DNA of 8,683 bases from Paenibacillaceae bacterium UBA6304 (GCA_002439285.1 DJTQ01000189.1:1803-10485); one strand, 5' to 3'. Positions 1 to 6,452 are shown, counted from the stretch's first letter. Made by a program: numbers and translations. The notes: generated from the sequence alone by a model not told the origin.

Positions 1-25
1 CATTCAAACAGAAGGAGATCATATC

Positions 26-733
26 ATGAGCGTACATATTGCAGCCAAACCAGGCGAGATCGCTGAAACTATTCTCTTGCCGGGGGACCCTCTACGGGCC
101 AAGTATATTGCCGAAACGTATTTGAGCGACGTGATTTGTTATAACGAAGTGCGGGGGATGCTTGGATTTACGGGCACCTATCAAGGAAAAAGGATCTCCG
201 TGCAAGGCAGCGGGATGGGGATCCCGTCCATTTCAATTTATGCCAATGAGCTGATCCGGGATTATGGAGTGAAAAATCTGATTCGCGTCGGTACCTGCGG
301 CGGTATGCAGGAGCATGTCCATGTACGAGACGTCATTCTGGCTCAGGCGTCCTGTACCGACTCCAGCATGAACCGTCATGTGTTCGGCGGCTTCGATTTT
401 GCTCCGATTGCCAGCTTCCCCCTATTGAAAGCGGCCTATGAACGCGGGGTAGACAAGGGACTAAAGCTGCACGTCGGGAATATTTTCAGCTCGGATATGT
501 TTTACCGTGACGATACGTCCGTGACCCAATTGTTGATGAAATACGGCGTGCTTGGGGTGGAGATGGAGACAACCGCTCTGTATACGCTGGCTGCCAAATA
601 TGGCGTCAATGCATTGACCATTCTGACCGTGAGCGACCATTTGCTTACCGGTGAGGAAACCACTTCAGAAGAACGGCAAACTACGTTTAACCAGATGATG
701 GAAGTGGCTTTGGATACAGCTGCGGCATTATAA
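26..733 (+). CDS. deoD: Purine nucleoside phosphorylase, DeoD type (hexameric class)
   Basis: Cleaves purine (deoxy)ribonucleosides with phosphate to the free base and (deoxy)ribose 1-phosphate, a cytoplasmic purine salvage step. The 235-residue product is close in length to the Bacillus and E. coli enzymes and reads colinearly with E. coli DeoD. Visible family landmarks are H4, the [12 protein letters not shown] block (residues 19-30, with phosphate-binding R24), R43 in [17 protein letters not shown] (63-68), IRVGTCGG with R87 and T90, the M180-E181 pair that holds the ribose, and the general acid D204 in TVSDH. All catalytic positions are present. The ATG has a good ribosome site (AAGGAG, 12-17) 8 bases upstream. 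No promoter is visible because the window starts 25 bases before the gene, so it could be the end of an operon. A strong terminator follows. Identification is by recognised motifs and is close to certain. Confidence 0.96.
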   Translation: MSVHIAAKPGEIAETILLPGDPLRAKYIAETYLSDVICYNEVRGMLGFTGTYQGKRISVQGSGMGIPSISIYANELIRDYGVKNLIRVGTCGGMQEHVHVRDVILAQASCTDSSMNRHVFGGFDFAPIASFPLLKAAYERGVDKGLKLHVGNIFSSDMFYRDDTSVTQLLMKYGVLGVEMETTALYTLAAKYGVNALTILTVSDHLLTGEETTSEERQTTFNQMMEVALDTAAAL

Positions 734-772
734 GGCGAACAGAATCCGGTTAATGCTCTTATGTAAATGATG

Positions 773-814
773 AAGGTCGGGACGGGGATGACAATTCCCC
801 GCCCGGCCTTTTTG
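773..814 (+). terminator. Intrinsic terminator after deoD
   Basis: Long GC-rich hairpin: GGTCGGG (775-781), a bulged A782, then CGGGGA (783-788), pairs with the segment 796-808 ending in CCCGGCC. A T run follows at 809-813, with more T-rich sequence beyond. Flanking AA at 773-774 can pair into the T run. It separates deoD from the sporulation operon. Confidence 0.9.
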
Positions 815-894
815 TTGTTGCGGCAGAAGGAATATTTTACGTACTTGTCCATTCATCCACTTTCAATTGTTCAGCTTATATAACGGAGTCTTGA

Positions 895-925
895 AGAGTA
901 AATCGCAGTCTGCTTTGGCATACTA
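895..925 (+). promoter_or_regulatory. Probable sigma-G (forespore) promoter of spoVAA-AB-AF
   Basis: The heptamer CATACTA at 919-925 is a perfect match to the sigma-G -10 consensus (CATnnTA). It is preceded, after exactly 18 bases, by AGAGTA (895-900), which matches 4 of 6 positions of the TGAATA-like -35. Transcription would start near 932, leaving about 20 bases before the spoVAA start. The spoVA operon of B. subtilis is known to be sigma-G dependent, so site and gene content agree. It also shows that the reading frame upstream of 954 (open from 867) is not translated from this promoter. Confidence 0.68.
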
Positions 926-953
926 TGGGCAATACGGCATTAAAGGGGTGTCC

Positions 954-1604
954 ATGATGGAGAAGGAGACGGCCGCTCCCGTTTATCTGCGCCTGCGCAA
1001 GCAGGTAAGACTTCCATTCGGTGCACCGGTCCGGCTGGGGGATATTGCGCGCATATTAGCTGATCCGCAGTATGAACCGGAGCTAGTGGGACTCGTTATG
1101 GAAAGACCGGAGTATAGCGACGGGAATCTGATCGTTATCGACATGCTTCAGGTCATTGGTTGCATCAAACGGAAATTTCCGTTTCTGAGGGTGGAGGTAC
1201 TGGGGGAACCACATGTTCTTGTTGAGATGGTTGCCCGTGAAAAGAAGCCTTCTATCGCTCTTTTTATCATCGTCTGGCTGCTGCTGTTTTTCGGCGCCGG
1301 TCTCACAATCATGAATTTTCATGCCGATGTCAGCATGCCCGAGGTTCAAATCCGGATCGTGGAAATGATTACCGGGAAAAGGGACGAGCATCCCTATTTA
1401 TTTCAAGTGGCTTATTCCATCGGAATCGGATTTGGGATGATCGTTTTCTTTAATCATTTGTTCAAGAAAAAATGGAATGAGGAACCAACTCCTTTGGAAG
1501 TGGAGATGTACCTCTATCAGGAAAACTTGAATCAATATGTGATTGCCGAGGAATATGAGAAGATGCGCCGATCCGAGTCGATGGGAAAGGAGAAAGGCCC
1601 TTGA
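954..1604 (+). CDS. spoVAA: Stage V sporulation protein AA
   Basis: A SpoVA membrane protein of the spore inner membrane, part of the machinery that moves dipicolinic acid into the forespore and out at germination. The product is 216 residues; B. subtilis SpoVAA is about the same size. It has a soluble N-terminal part starting with a YLRLRKQV segment. A first hydrophobic helix lies at about residues 99-121 (ending IMNFH), followed by ADVSMPEVQIR and a TG..DEHPYL motif. A second helix at about 151-170 precedes FKKKWNEEPTPLEVEMY, strongly reminiscent of the B. subtilis protein. The start is ATG 954 or the adjacent ATG 957, behind AAAGGGG (942-948). The frame is open back to a TTG at 867, but the sigma-G promoter lies inside that extension. 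The stop overlaps the TTG start of spoVAB, implying translational coupling. Confidence 0.92.
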   Translation: MMEKETAAPVYLRLRKQVRLPFGAPVRLGDIARILADPQYEPELVGLVMERPEYSDGNLIVIDMLQVIGCIKRKFPFLRVEVLGEPHVLVEMVAREKKPSIALFIIVWLLLFFGAGLTIMNFHADVSMPEVQIRIVEMITGKRDEHPYLFQVAYSIGIGFGMIVFFNHLFKKKWNEEPTPLEVEMYLYQENLNQYVIAEEYEKMRRSESMGKEKGP

Positions 1605-2026
1605 TTCCTTCGCTTACCCTGATCTTTTCTCTGTTTTTTGGTCTGGCTGGTGGCATTGCCGTCGGAGGCGGGGTGATCGCCTTATACATCGTGCTGGACA
1701 TGATCCCTCGACTGGCCCAGATCACGAGATCTTATGACAAGGTTCATTGGTATGAAGGAGCGATGGTAAGCGGTTCATTACTCGGTACGATAGCGGATTT
1801 CTGGAACTGGAACATTCATGGTCCCTGGATTGGAACCGGGGTGGTCGGCTTGTTCAACGGCATCTTCGTCGGTATGCTGGCCGCCGCGCTTACGGAAGTG
1901 TTAAATGTACTTCCTATTTTGGCGAAAAGGCTGTATATGCAAAAATATTTGTTCGGACTCTTGATGGCCATGGTTTGCGGCAAGGTGGCAGGGTCTTTAT
2001 TTGAATGGTTCGTGTACAGGCGTTAG
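1601..2026 (+). CDS. spoVAB: Stage V sporulation protein AB
   Basis: Small integral membrane protein of the SpoVA group, 141 residues, a typical length for this family. Several hydrophobic segments are visible: about residues 3-28 (with a glycine-rich FGLAGGIAVGGGVIALY run), 54-64, 76-96 and 115-135. The most diagnostic stretch is FVGMLAAALTEVLNVLP followed by ILAKR (residues about 89-110), which I recognise from Bacillus SpoVAB. It starts with TTG whose last two bases are the first two of the spoVAA stop (TTGA), with an excellent AAAGGAG site at 1586-1592, 8 bases away. The overlap and lack of any other start place it firmly in the operon. Its exact role in dipicolinate transport is not known from the sequence. 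Confidence 0.9.
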   Translation: MIPSLTLIFSLFFGLAGGIAVGGGVIALYIVLDMIPRLAQITRSYDKVHWYEGAMVSGSLLGTIADFWNWNIHGPWIGTGVVGLFNGIFVGMLAAALTEVLNVLPILAKRLYMQKYLFGLLMAMVCGKVAGSLFEWFVYRR

Positions 2027-2033
2027 AACAGTC

Positions 2034-2040
2034 AAGGAGG
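2034..2040 (+). promoter_or_regulatory. Ribosome binding site deciding the spoVAF start
   Basis: AAGGAGG lies 11 bases before ATG 2052, just after the spoVAB stop. The frame is open from an ATG at 2001 inside spoVAB, but that codon has no comparable site. An internal ATG at 2172 has only a weak AGGGG upstream. This favours 2052. Confidence 0.75.
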
Positions 2041-2051
2041 TCAAGGCAACG

Positions 2052-3698
2052 ATGATGGATCACGAACGGGGTGGCACAGAGCGCGAAGCCGACTCTCAGA
2101 AAACACCGGAATTTATGTCCGGAACCGGGGAGTTTACATGGCAGGAGAACGAGGGTCAGGGGAAAGAGGAGATGAGAAAGAAGGTGGAGTCCGAGAGGTC
2201 GGATTCCGTTAAAGAAGCGATCCAGTATTGGCAGCAGAACGATAAGATCAGCCGTAGTTTAATTACGACAAAACGAACACTGGAGGAAGTCGTCGGCCTC
2301 GGACAGGGGTTTGATGTCGTCTTCCGGGAAATGACCTTTGGCGGGAAGAAGACGGGTCTCTTTTTCATCAACGGGTTTGCCAAAGATACGATTATGCAGG
2401 AAATTATCAAGAGATTAACATACTTGACGCCGGAAAATTTAACTACCGGGGCGCTTCGTTCCTTCTTTGAACTTTACATTCCGCATATCCAAGTGGAAAA
2501 GACGGAGCATCTCAGTTCAGCGGTCAATAATGTGCTGATCGGCATGAGTGTCTTGTTTATTGAAGGCGAAGAATCGGCGATCGTCATGGATACCCGCTCT
2601 TATCCGGTCCGCAGCCCGGAGGAGCCTTCGCTCGAAAGAGTTGTCCGAGGCGCACGCGACGGTTTTACGGAGACCCTGCTGACGAATGTGACTCTTGTCC
2701 GGAGAAGACTCCGGGACCCCGGCATCAAATTCGAAGCGATGAAAGTAGGACGACGCAGTCAGACGGATGTATGCATTGCTTATATTGATGATATTGCGGA
2801 TAAGGTGCTAGTGGATAAGGTCCGAGAGAAGATTAAGGGTGTGGAATTAGACGGCATTCCTTTAGCCGATAAGCAGCTTGAAGAAGCGATTGTGAAAAAG
2901 GGATGGAATCCTTACCCTCTGGTCCGGTATTCCGAACGTCCTGATGTAGTCGCTTCCCATCTGATGGAGGGCCGGGTCGTAATCTTCGTGGACACCTCTC
3001 CTAGCGTGATGATTCTGCCTACGACCTTTTTCGATCTGTGCCAGCATGCCGAAGAAAACCGGCAAACCCCGTTTATGGGCACCTATTTGCGGTGGGTACG
3101 GTTTTTTGGAATCTTTGCTTCGCTGTTCTTGCTTCCGATCTGGATGCTGATGGTGATCCACCCCGAACTGAAGCCGGCGATGCTCGATTTCATCGGTCCC
3201 CAAAAACAGGCGAAAATACCGATCATCGCCCAGTTTCTGATCGTGGAATTCGGAGTCGATTTGATGCGGATGGCGGCCGTACATACGCCTACGCCTTTAG
3301 CTTCAGCCATGGGCTTGATCGCGGCGATACTCATCGGTGATATCGCGGTTCAGACCGGACTGTTCGTTAACGAAGTCGTATTGTATATGGCTGTGGCTGC
3401 CATCGGAATGTTTGCGACGCCAAGCTATGAGCTTGGACTTGCCAATCGGGTTGTCAGGTTGGCACTGCTGGTGCTGGTTGCCCTATTTGGGGTACCGGGT
3501 CTGGTTGGGGGAGTTACGGCGTTCATTATTTTTCTCAGTATGCAGCGTTCGTATAATTCTTCTTATCTGTGGCCGTTCATACCGTTTAATGCTAAGGCGA
3601 TGGCCGGCATTCTGATTCGGGTTCCGGTGCTTACCTCGAAGCAAAGACCGTCCTTTAACAAGACGAGAGATAACACCCGTATGCCGCGAAGTGAATGA
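2052..3698 (+). CDS. spoVAF: Stage V sporulation protein AF (GerA-family germination protein)
   Basis: SpoVAF belongs to the GerA/GerAA family of spore inner-membrane proteins. In B. subtilis it works with a partner (YqhR/FigP) to amplify the germination response. The 548-residue product starts with a charged, Glu/Lys-rich stretch (residues 1-60). A soluble domain (about 65-335) follows, containing GFDVVFREMTFGGKKTGL and an SPEEP..ERVVRGARDGF block typical of GerA A-subunits. The membrane part has hydrophobic helices at about 349-373, 390-412, 416-438, 442-463 and 467-497 (the last possibly two helices). A soluble tail contains SYLWPFIPFNAKAM. B. subtilis SpoVAF is about 490 residues, so the N-terminus is longer here. 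The gene directly follows spoVAB with a 25-base gap; spoVAC, AD and AE do not intervene. A nutrient-receptor A subunit is the alternative, but spoVAB upstream and lysA downstream favour SpoVAF. Confidence 0.88.
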   Translation: MMDHERGGTEREADSQKTPEFMSGTGEFTWQENEGQGKEEMRKKVESERSDSVKEAIQYWQQNDKISRSLITTKRTLEEVVGLGQGFDVVFREMTFGGKKTGLFFINGFAKDTIMQEIIKRLTYLTPENLTTGALRSFFELYIPHIQVEKTEHLSSAVNNVLIGMSVLFIEGEESAIVMDTRSYPVRSPEEPSLERVVRGARDGFTETLLTNVTLVRRRLRDPGIKFEAMKVGRRSQTDVCIAYIDDIADKVLVDKVREKIKGVELDGIPLADKQLEEAIVKKGWNPYPLVRYSERPDVVASHLMEGRVVIFVDTSPSVMILPTTFFDLCQHAEENRQTPFMGTYLRWVRFFGIFASLFLLPIWMLMVIHPELKPAMLDFIGPQKQAKIPIIAQFLIVEFGVDLMRMAAVHTPTPLASAMGLIAAILIGDIAVQTGLFVNEVVLYMAVAAIGMFATPSYELGLANRVVRLALLVLVALFGVPGLVGGVTAFIIFLSMQRSYNSSYLWPFIPFNAKAMAGILIRVPVLTSKQRPSFNKTRDNTRMPRSE

Positions 3699-3748
3699 TT
3701 TTTAGGCGTGTCCAGAAAAAAACACAAATGATATTCGAAAAAATCCAT

Positions 3749-3777
3749 TTTTCAGTTCACAGGTTGTTTGATATACT
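3749..3777 (+). promoter_or_regulatory. Probable sigma-A promoter of lysA (extended -10)
   Basis: TTTTCA (3749-3754, 4 of 6 matches to TTGACA), a 17-base spacer, then TATACT (3772-3777, 5 of 6) with a TG dinucleotide at 3769-3770 forming an extended -10. Transcription would start near 3784, giving a leader of about 25 bases. That is too short for a lysine riboswitch. No convincing terminator precedes it, so spore-stage readthrough from spoVAF is also possible. Confidence 0.62.
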
Positions 3778-3808
3778 GGTGAAAAATTGAAAGTGGAGGA
3801 CTGCATAG

Positions 3809-5140
3809 ATGTATTTACACGGTACCAGCAAAATCAATCCTAAGGGACATCTCGAGATCGGCGGTTGCGATACGGTCGAATTGAAAGAAACTTACGGCAC
3901 CCCGCTGTATATCATGGATGAGTCGCTCATCCGGCAAAGATGCCGTGAATATATGGATGCGTTCCGGGCTTCGGGATTATCGTTTCAGGTTGCCTACGCC
4001 AGCAAAGCCTTCTGTGTCATGGCAATGTGCCGTCTGGCCGAAGAGGAAGGATTGTCCCTCGATGTCGTTTCAGAGGGAGAACTGTATACGGCACTCGAAG
4101 CTGGCTTCCCTGCGCAGCGAATCCATTTTCACGGGAACAACAAGACTCCTGAAGAGCTTGAAATGGCGCTTCAGGCTAACATCGGCTGTTTTGTCGTTGA
4201 TAATTTCACCGAGATACACTTGCTGCAAGCACTAGCCGCAGAAAAAGGCCTTACGGTCAATGTTCTTTTGCGCGTAACCCCAGGGGTAGAGGCACATACA
4301 CATGAGTATATTTCTACAGGGCAAACGGATTCCAAGTTCGGCTTCGATATCGGCAACGGATCCGCTTTTGAAGCGGTGGAGCTAGCTGCTCGCAGTGGTA
4401 ATCTTCGTTTGCTCGGTTTGCATTCCCATATCGGGTCGCAAATTTTTGAGGTGGAAGGCTTCCAACTGGCGGTTGAACGCGTGGCGGAATTCTCTCTTCA
4501 GGTAAAGGAAAAACTGAATGTCGTGTTCAAAGTTATCAACCTGGGCGGCGGGTTCGGAATCCGCTATACGGCAGAGGATACGCCGTTGAAAGTATCGGAT
4601 TATGTAAAAGCGATCACGGATGCCGTTAAATCGTCCTTCGCAAACGCCTATCCGCAACTTCCGGAAATCTGGGTGGAGCCGGGTCGCAGTATTGTCGGCG
4701 ATGCAGGTACTACCCTGTATACGGTAGGAACCAGCAAGGATATTCCGGGCGTACGCAAATATGTGTCCGTCGACGGCGGAATGACGGATAACCCGCGTCC
4801 GGCACTGTACGATTCCAAATATGAGGAGATGCTGGCTAACCGCAGCTTGGATATCGCCGAAGAGACGGTATCCATCGCAGGAAAATGCTGCGAAAGCGGA
4901 GATATGCTGATTTGGGATTTGGAGCTGCCTAAAGTGAATGCTGGTGATTTGCTTGCTGTTGCCTGCACGGGTGCATATAACTATGCTATGGCCAGCAATT
5001 ATAACCGGATTCGTCGTCCGGCGGTCGTATTCGTCCAAAATGGACACAGCGATCTCGTCGTCAAGCGTGAGACATTGCAGGACATCACCTCTTGTGATGT
5101 TATCCCTGAGCGGATTGCCAAACAGCCGTCGTTTAAGTAA
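3809..5140 (+). CDS. lysA: Diaminopimelate decarboxylase
   Basis: Decarboxylates meso-diaminopimelate to L-lysine, the last step of lysine synthesis, in the cytoplasm using pyridoxal phosphate. The product has 443 residues, the family's normal size. Visible landmarks of this alanine-racemase-fold decarboxylase are K66 in VAYASKAF (the residue that binds PLP), HSHIGSQ (205-211), the phosphate-cradling GGGFG (246-250) and EPGRS (290-294). The C-terminal barrel carries the catalytic cysteine in CCESGD (C360-C361) and GAYNYAMASNYNR. The start ATG has GGAGGA (3795-3800) 8 bases upstream and its own promoter. In B. subtilis lysA also follows spoVAF and precedes ppiB, so the order is conserved. A long terminator follows. 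Nothing is missing or broken. Diaminopimelate is also a wall and cortex precursor, so this enzyme competes with peptidoglycan synthesis. Confidence 0.97.
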   Translation: MYLHGTSKINPKGHLEIGGCDTVELKETYGTPLYIMDESLIRQRCREYMDAFRASGLSFQVAYASKAFCVMAMCRLAEEEGLSLDVVSEGELYTALEAGFPAQRIHFHGNNKTPEELEMALQANIGCFVVDNFTEIHLLQALAAEKGLTVNVLLRVTPGVEAHTHEYISTGQTDSKFGFDIGNGSAFEAVELAARSGNLRLLGLHSHIGSQIFEVEGFQLAVERVAEFSLQVKEKLNVVFKVINLGGGFGIRYTAEDTPLKVSDYVKAITDAVKSSFANAYPQLPEIWVEPGRSIVGDAGTTLYTVGTSKDIPGVRKYVSVDGGMTDNPRPALYDSKYEEMLANRSLDIAEETVSIAGKCCESGDMLIWDLELPKVNAGDLLAVACTGAYNYAMASNYNRIRRPAVVFVQNGHSDLVVKRETLQDITSCDVIPERIAKQPSFK

Positions 5141-5166
5141 GCCAGAACTATATAATACAGCTTCGG

Positions 5167-5223
5167 CAGCATCATCCCGACTGGCCGGCAGGCCGGATAA
5201 GATGATGCTGTTTCATTTTTTTT
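5167..5223 (+). terminator. Long intrinsic terminator after lysA
   Basis: Perfect 10-base inverted repeat CAGCATCATC (5167-5176) and GATGATGCTG (5201-5210). The apical part holds a nested small stem GGCC-GGCA-GGCC (5183-5194). It is followed by TTTCA and a run of eight Ts to 5223. Confidence 0.92.
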
Positions 5224-5304
5224 GCGCCATATTTTGCTACGCGGGTCATTTCATAGTACACTTAAATAGGTTTGTCTGAAGTTAAATGCGATGATAATTA
5301 GAAG

Positions 5305-5314
5305 AAGGAAGTGA
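5305..5314 (+). promoter_or_regulatory. Ribosome binding site deciding the ppiB start
   Basis: AAGGAAGTGA matches 9 of 10 positions of AAGGAGGTGA and ends 5 bases before ATG 5320. An in-frame GTG at 5311 falls inside this site, so it cannot be the main start. Confidence 0.8.
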
Positions 5315-5319
5315 CCCAT

Positions 5320-5757
5320 ATGAAAAAAGGGAAAATTGTTTTGGAAAAAGGCGGAGAGGTTGAAATTCAATTTCTGCCTGAAGAAGCGCCGGGTACAGTA
5401 GCCAACTTTGAAAAGCTGGCGAATTCCGGATATTATAACGGCTTGACTTTCCACCGTGTCATTCCAGGTTTTGTCGCTCAAGGCGGATGCCCGGTCGGCA
5501 ATGGAACGGGTGGTCCTGGTTACACCATCAAATGCGAAACGGCAACCAACACGAGCAAGCATGAACGCGGCGTATTGTCCATGGCTCACGCGGGCAAAGA
5601 TACCGGCGGCAGCCAGTTCTTCATCGTATATGAGCCGCAACCGCACTTGGATGGCGTTCATACGGTGTTTGGCAAAGTTACTTCCGGCATGGAGCTTGTC
5701 GATCAGGTTCGTCCTGGCGACAAAATGAAAGAAGTTACTGTCTGGGACGAAGCTTAA
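5320..5757 (+). CDS. ppiB: Peptidyl-prolyl cis-trans isomerase, cyclophilin type
   Basis: Catalyses cis-trans isomerisation of prolyl bonds and assists protein folding in the cytoplasm. No signal peptide is present. The 145-residue product is one compact cyclophilin domain, as in B. subtilis PpiB. Active-site landmarks are [13 protein letters not shown] (44-56, with the catalytic arginine R46, F51 and Q54), GVLSMAH (84-90), GGSQFFI (96-102, Q99 and F101) and [11 protein letters not shown] (110-120). The position that is Trp in human cyclophilin A (cyclosporin contact) is H109 here. Cyclophilins with this residue changed generally bind cyclosporin weakly, an inference not testable from sequence alone. 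The start is set by the ribosome site at 5305-5314. I see no convincing promoter in the 96-base gap after the lysA terminator, though one must exist if that terminator is efficient. The gene converges with tlp. Confidence 0.96.
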   Translation: MKKGKIVLEKGGEVEIQFLPEEAPGTVANFEKLANSGYYNGLTFHRVIPGFVAQGGCPVGNGTGGPGYTIKCETATNTSKHERGVLSMAHAGKDTGGSQFFIVYEPQPHLDGVHTVFGKVTSGMELVDQVRPGDKMKEVTVWDEA

Positions 5758-5775
5758 TCCGATAAGAACAACAAT

Positions 5776-5817
5776 AACCCCTCTGAGGATAATTCCTCCA
5801 GAGGGGTTTCGTATTTT
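5776..5817. terminator. Two-way terminator between convergent ppiB and tlp
   Basis: CCCCTCTGAGGA (5778-5789) pairs with TCCTCCAGAGGGG (5794-5806) with one bulged C, and the loop is 4 bases. T-rich sequence lies downstream on the plus strand (TTTCGTATTTTT). Read from the minus strand, the other flank is also T-rich (TTATTGTTGTT). It can therefore end ppiB transcripts and tlp transcripts alike; tlp stops 22 bases to the right. Confidence 0.85.
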
Positions 5818-5839
5818 TAGCTATCTATCCTGGCATAAT

Positions 5840-6064
5840 TTACTGCTGGCGGTCGGACGCCTCGTCCTTGACTTCTTCGCGGAAGCCGGAGATGCTGTTC
5901 AGGCGTCTGGCGTTCTTCTCTTCAATCTGGTGTTTTTCTTCGCCGGAAATTTCATCGGCATGCTCACTCAAATAATCCTGGCCTTCCCGGAATTTTAATA
6001 TTGTGTTTTGAATGCTGTCTTGGAGTTTTCTTACATTATCAGAGCGATCATCAGGTTTGGCCAC
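5840..6064 (-). CDS. tlp: Small acid-soluble spore protein, Tlp (thioredoxin-like protein) family
   Basis: A small, highly charged, cysteine-free protein of 74 residues packed into the spore core. The family is made in the forespore and degraded at germination. Hallmarks are the N-terminal KPDDRSDNVRKLQ (residues 3-15) and the C-terminal KNARRLNSISGFREEVKDEA (50-69), both characteristic of Tlp. The middle is a predicted amphipathic helix rich in Glu and Lys. The start is GTG at 6064-6062 with a strong AGGAGG (6079-6074) 9 bases upstream. Despite the family name, it lacks a thioredoxin CxxC motif. A sigma-G promoter would be expected, but I cannot find a good CATnnTA box in the short stretch between the start and the hairpin at 6102-6143. 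The gene sits between ppiB and the riboflavin operon and shares a terminator with ppiB. The family's exact function is not established. Confidence 0.9.
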   Translation of the reverse strand: MAKPDDRSDNVRKLQDSIQNTILKFREGQDYLSEHADEISGEEKHQIEEKNARRLNSISGFREEVKDEASDRQQ

Positions 6065-6093
6065 GAATGAATTCCTCCTAAGTAGATGGATTT

Positions 6094-6146
6094 AAAAAAA
6101 TAAAAGCGGGTGTCGGAGTTATTTTCGCTCAGATCCCGCTTTTTTA
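6094..6146. terminator. Terminator-like hairpin between tlp and the riboflavin leader
   Basis: AAAAGCGGG (6102-6110) pairs perfectly with CCCGCTTTT (6135-6143). The 24-base interior can form a short GAG/CTC stem. An A run (6094-6100) on the left and T run (6140-6145) on the right make it terminator-like on both strands. On the plus strand it could stop readthrough from ppiB before the rib leader. On the minus strand it lies 5' of tlp, where no upstream gene is visible. Confidence 0.7.
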
Positions 6147-6191
6147 TTCCCGGAGTGTTGGTTGTTGATTGGAAGCAGCAGGGTAATGTCC

Positions 6192-6220
6192 TTGATTTTT
6201 AGAGAGGTTAATGATAACAT
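6192..6220 (+). promoter_or_regulatory. Probable sigma-A promoter of the riboflavin operon
   Basis: TTGATT (6192-6197, 4 of 6), a 17-base spacer and TAACAT (6215-6220, 4 of 6), with TG at 6212-6213 giving an extended -10. Transcription would begin near 6227, about 26 bases before the first riboswitch helix and about 500 bases before ribD. Confidence 0.6.
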
Positions 6221-6252
6221 TCGGGTTGCAAGGATCAATTAACTGAATAGCA

Positions 6253-6447
6253 TTCCTTCGGGGTTGGGTGAAATTCCCTACTGACGGTGATGGCGGGTTT
6301 CGATGATTGTGACACTTCTCAAAGTGGCCGCAAATTTAAATCGGAGCCATGCACGAGTCCGTGACCTGTATGCGAGCTTAACCAGCAGCATATGGCTGAG
6401 CCGGTGAGATTCCGGGACCGACAGTATAGTCTGGATGGGAGAAGGAG
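6253..6447 (+). ncRNA. FMN riboswitch aptamer (RFN element)
   Basis: Senses flavin mononucleotide and controls the riboflavin genes downstream. The conserved core is easy to see: the P1 5' strand CCTTC (6255-6259); GGGTGAAATTCCC (6265-6277); ACGGT (6284-6288); GAGTCCGTGACC (6355-6366), corresponding to GAGCCCGTGACC in B. subtilis; and CCGGTGAGATTCCGG (6401-6415 region). The signature ACCGACAGTATAGTCTGGATG (ends at 6436) and the closing strand GAAGG (6441-6445) complete it. Between P2 and the GAGTCCGTGACC block lies an arm of about 68 bases, much longer than the roughly 20 bases in B. subtilis. It forms stacked helices: 6287-6294 with 6346-6354 (8 pairs, one bulged G), CGAT 6301-6304 with 6340-6343, TTGTG 6307-6311 with 6329-6333, and CACTT 6313-6317 with 6322-6326. 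Followed by ribD, the assignment is close to certain. Confidence 0.95.
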
Positions 6448-6452
6448 ACGCG

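Noticed and set aside
502..852. Minus-strand frames antisense to deoD, and similar ones opposite spoVAF, lysA, ribD and ribE
   Set aside because: All lie opposite genes of certain identity, show no family resemblance and lack supporting start signals; they are by-products of coding sequence on the plus strand.
845..882. TATATA box with TTGTCC upstream as a sigma-A promoter before spoVAA
   Set aside because: The spacing is about 26 bases, too long for sigma-A; the sigma-G site at 895-925 fits better.
867..953. TTG-started 5' extension of spoVAA
   Set aside because: It has no ribosome site, contains the sigma-G promoter, and does not match the start of known SpoVAA proteins.
5271..5298. TTGTCT / GATAAT as a promoter for ppiB
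   Set aside because: The spacer is only 15 bases and the transcript would start within the ribosome site.
5311..5319. GTG start for ppiB
   Set aside because: The GTG is part of the ribosome binding site itself; ATG 5320 is correctly spaced and gives the normal cyclophilin N-terminus.
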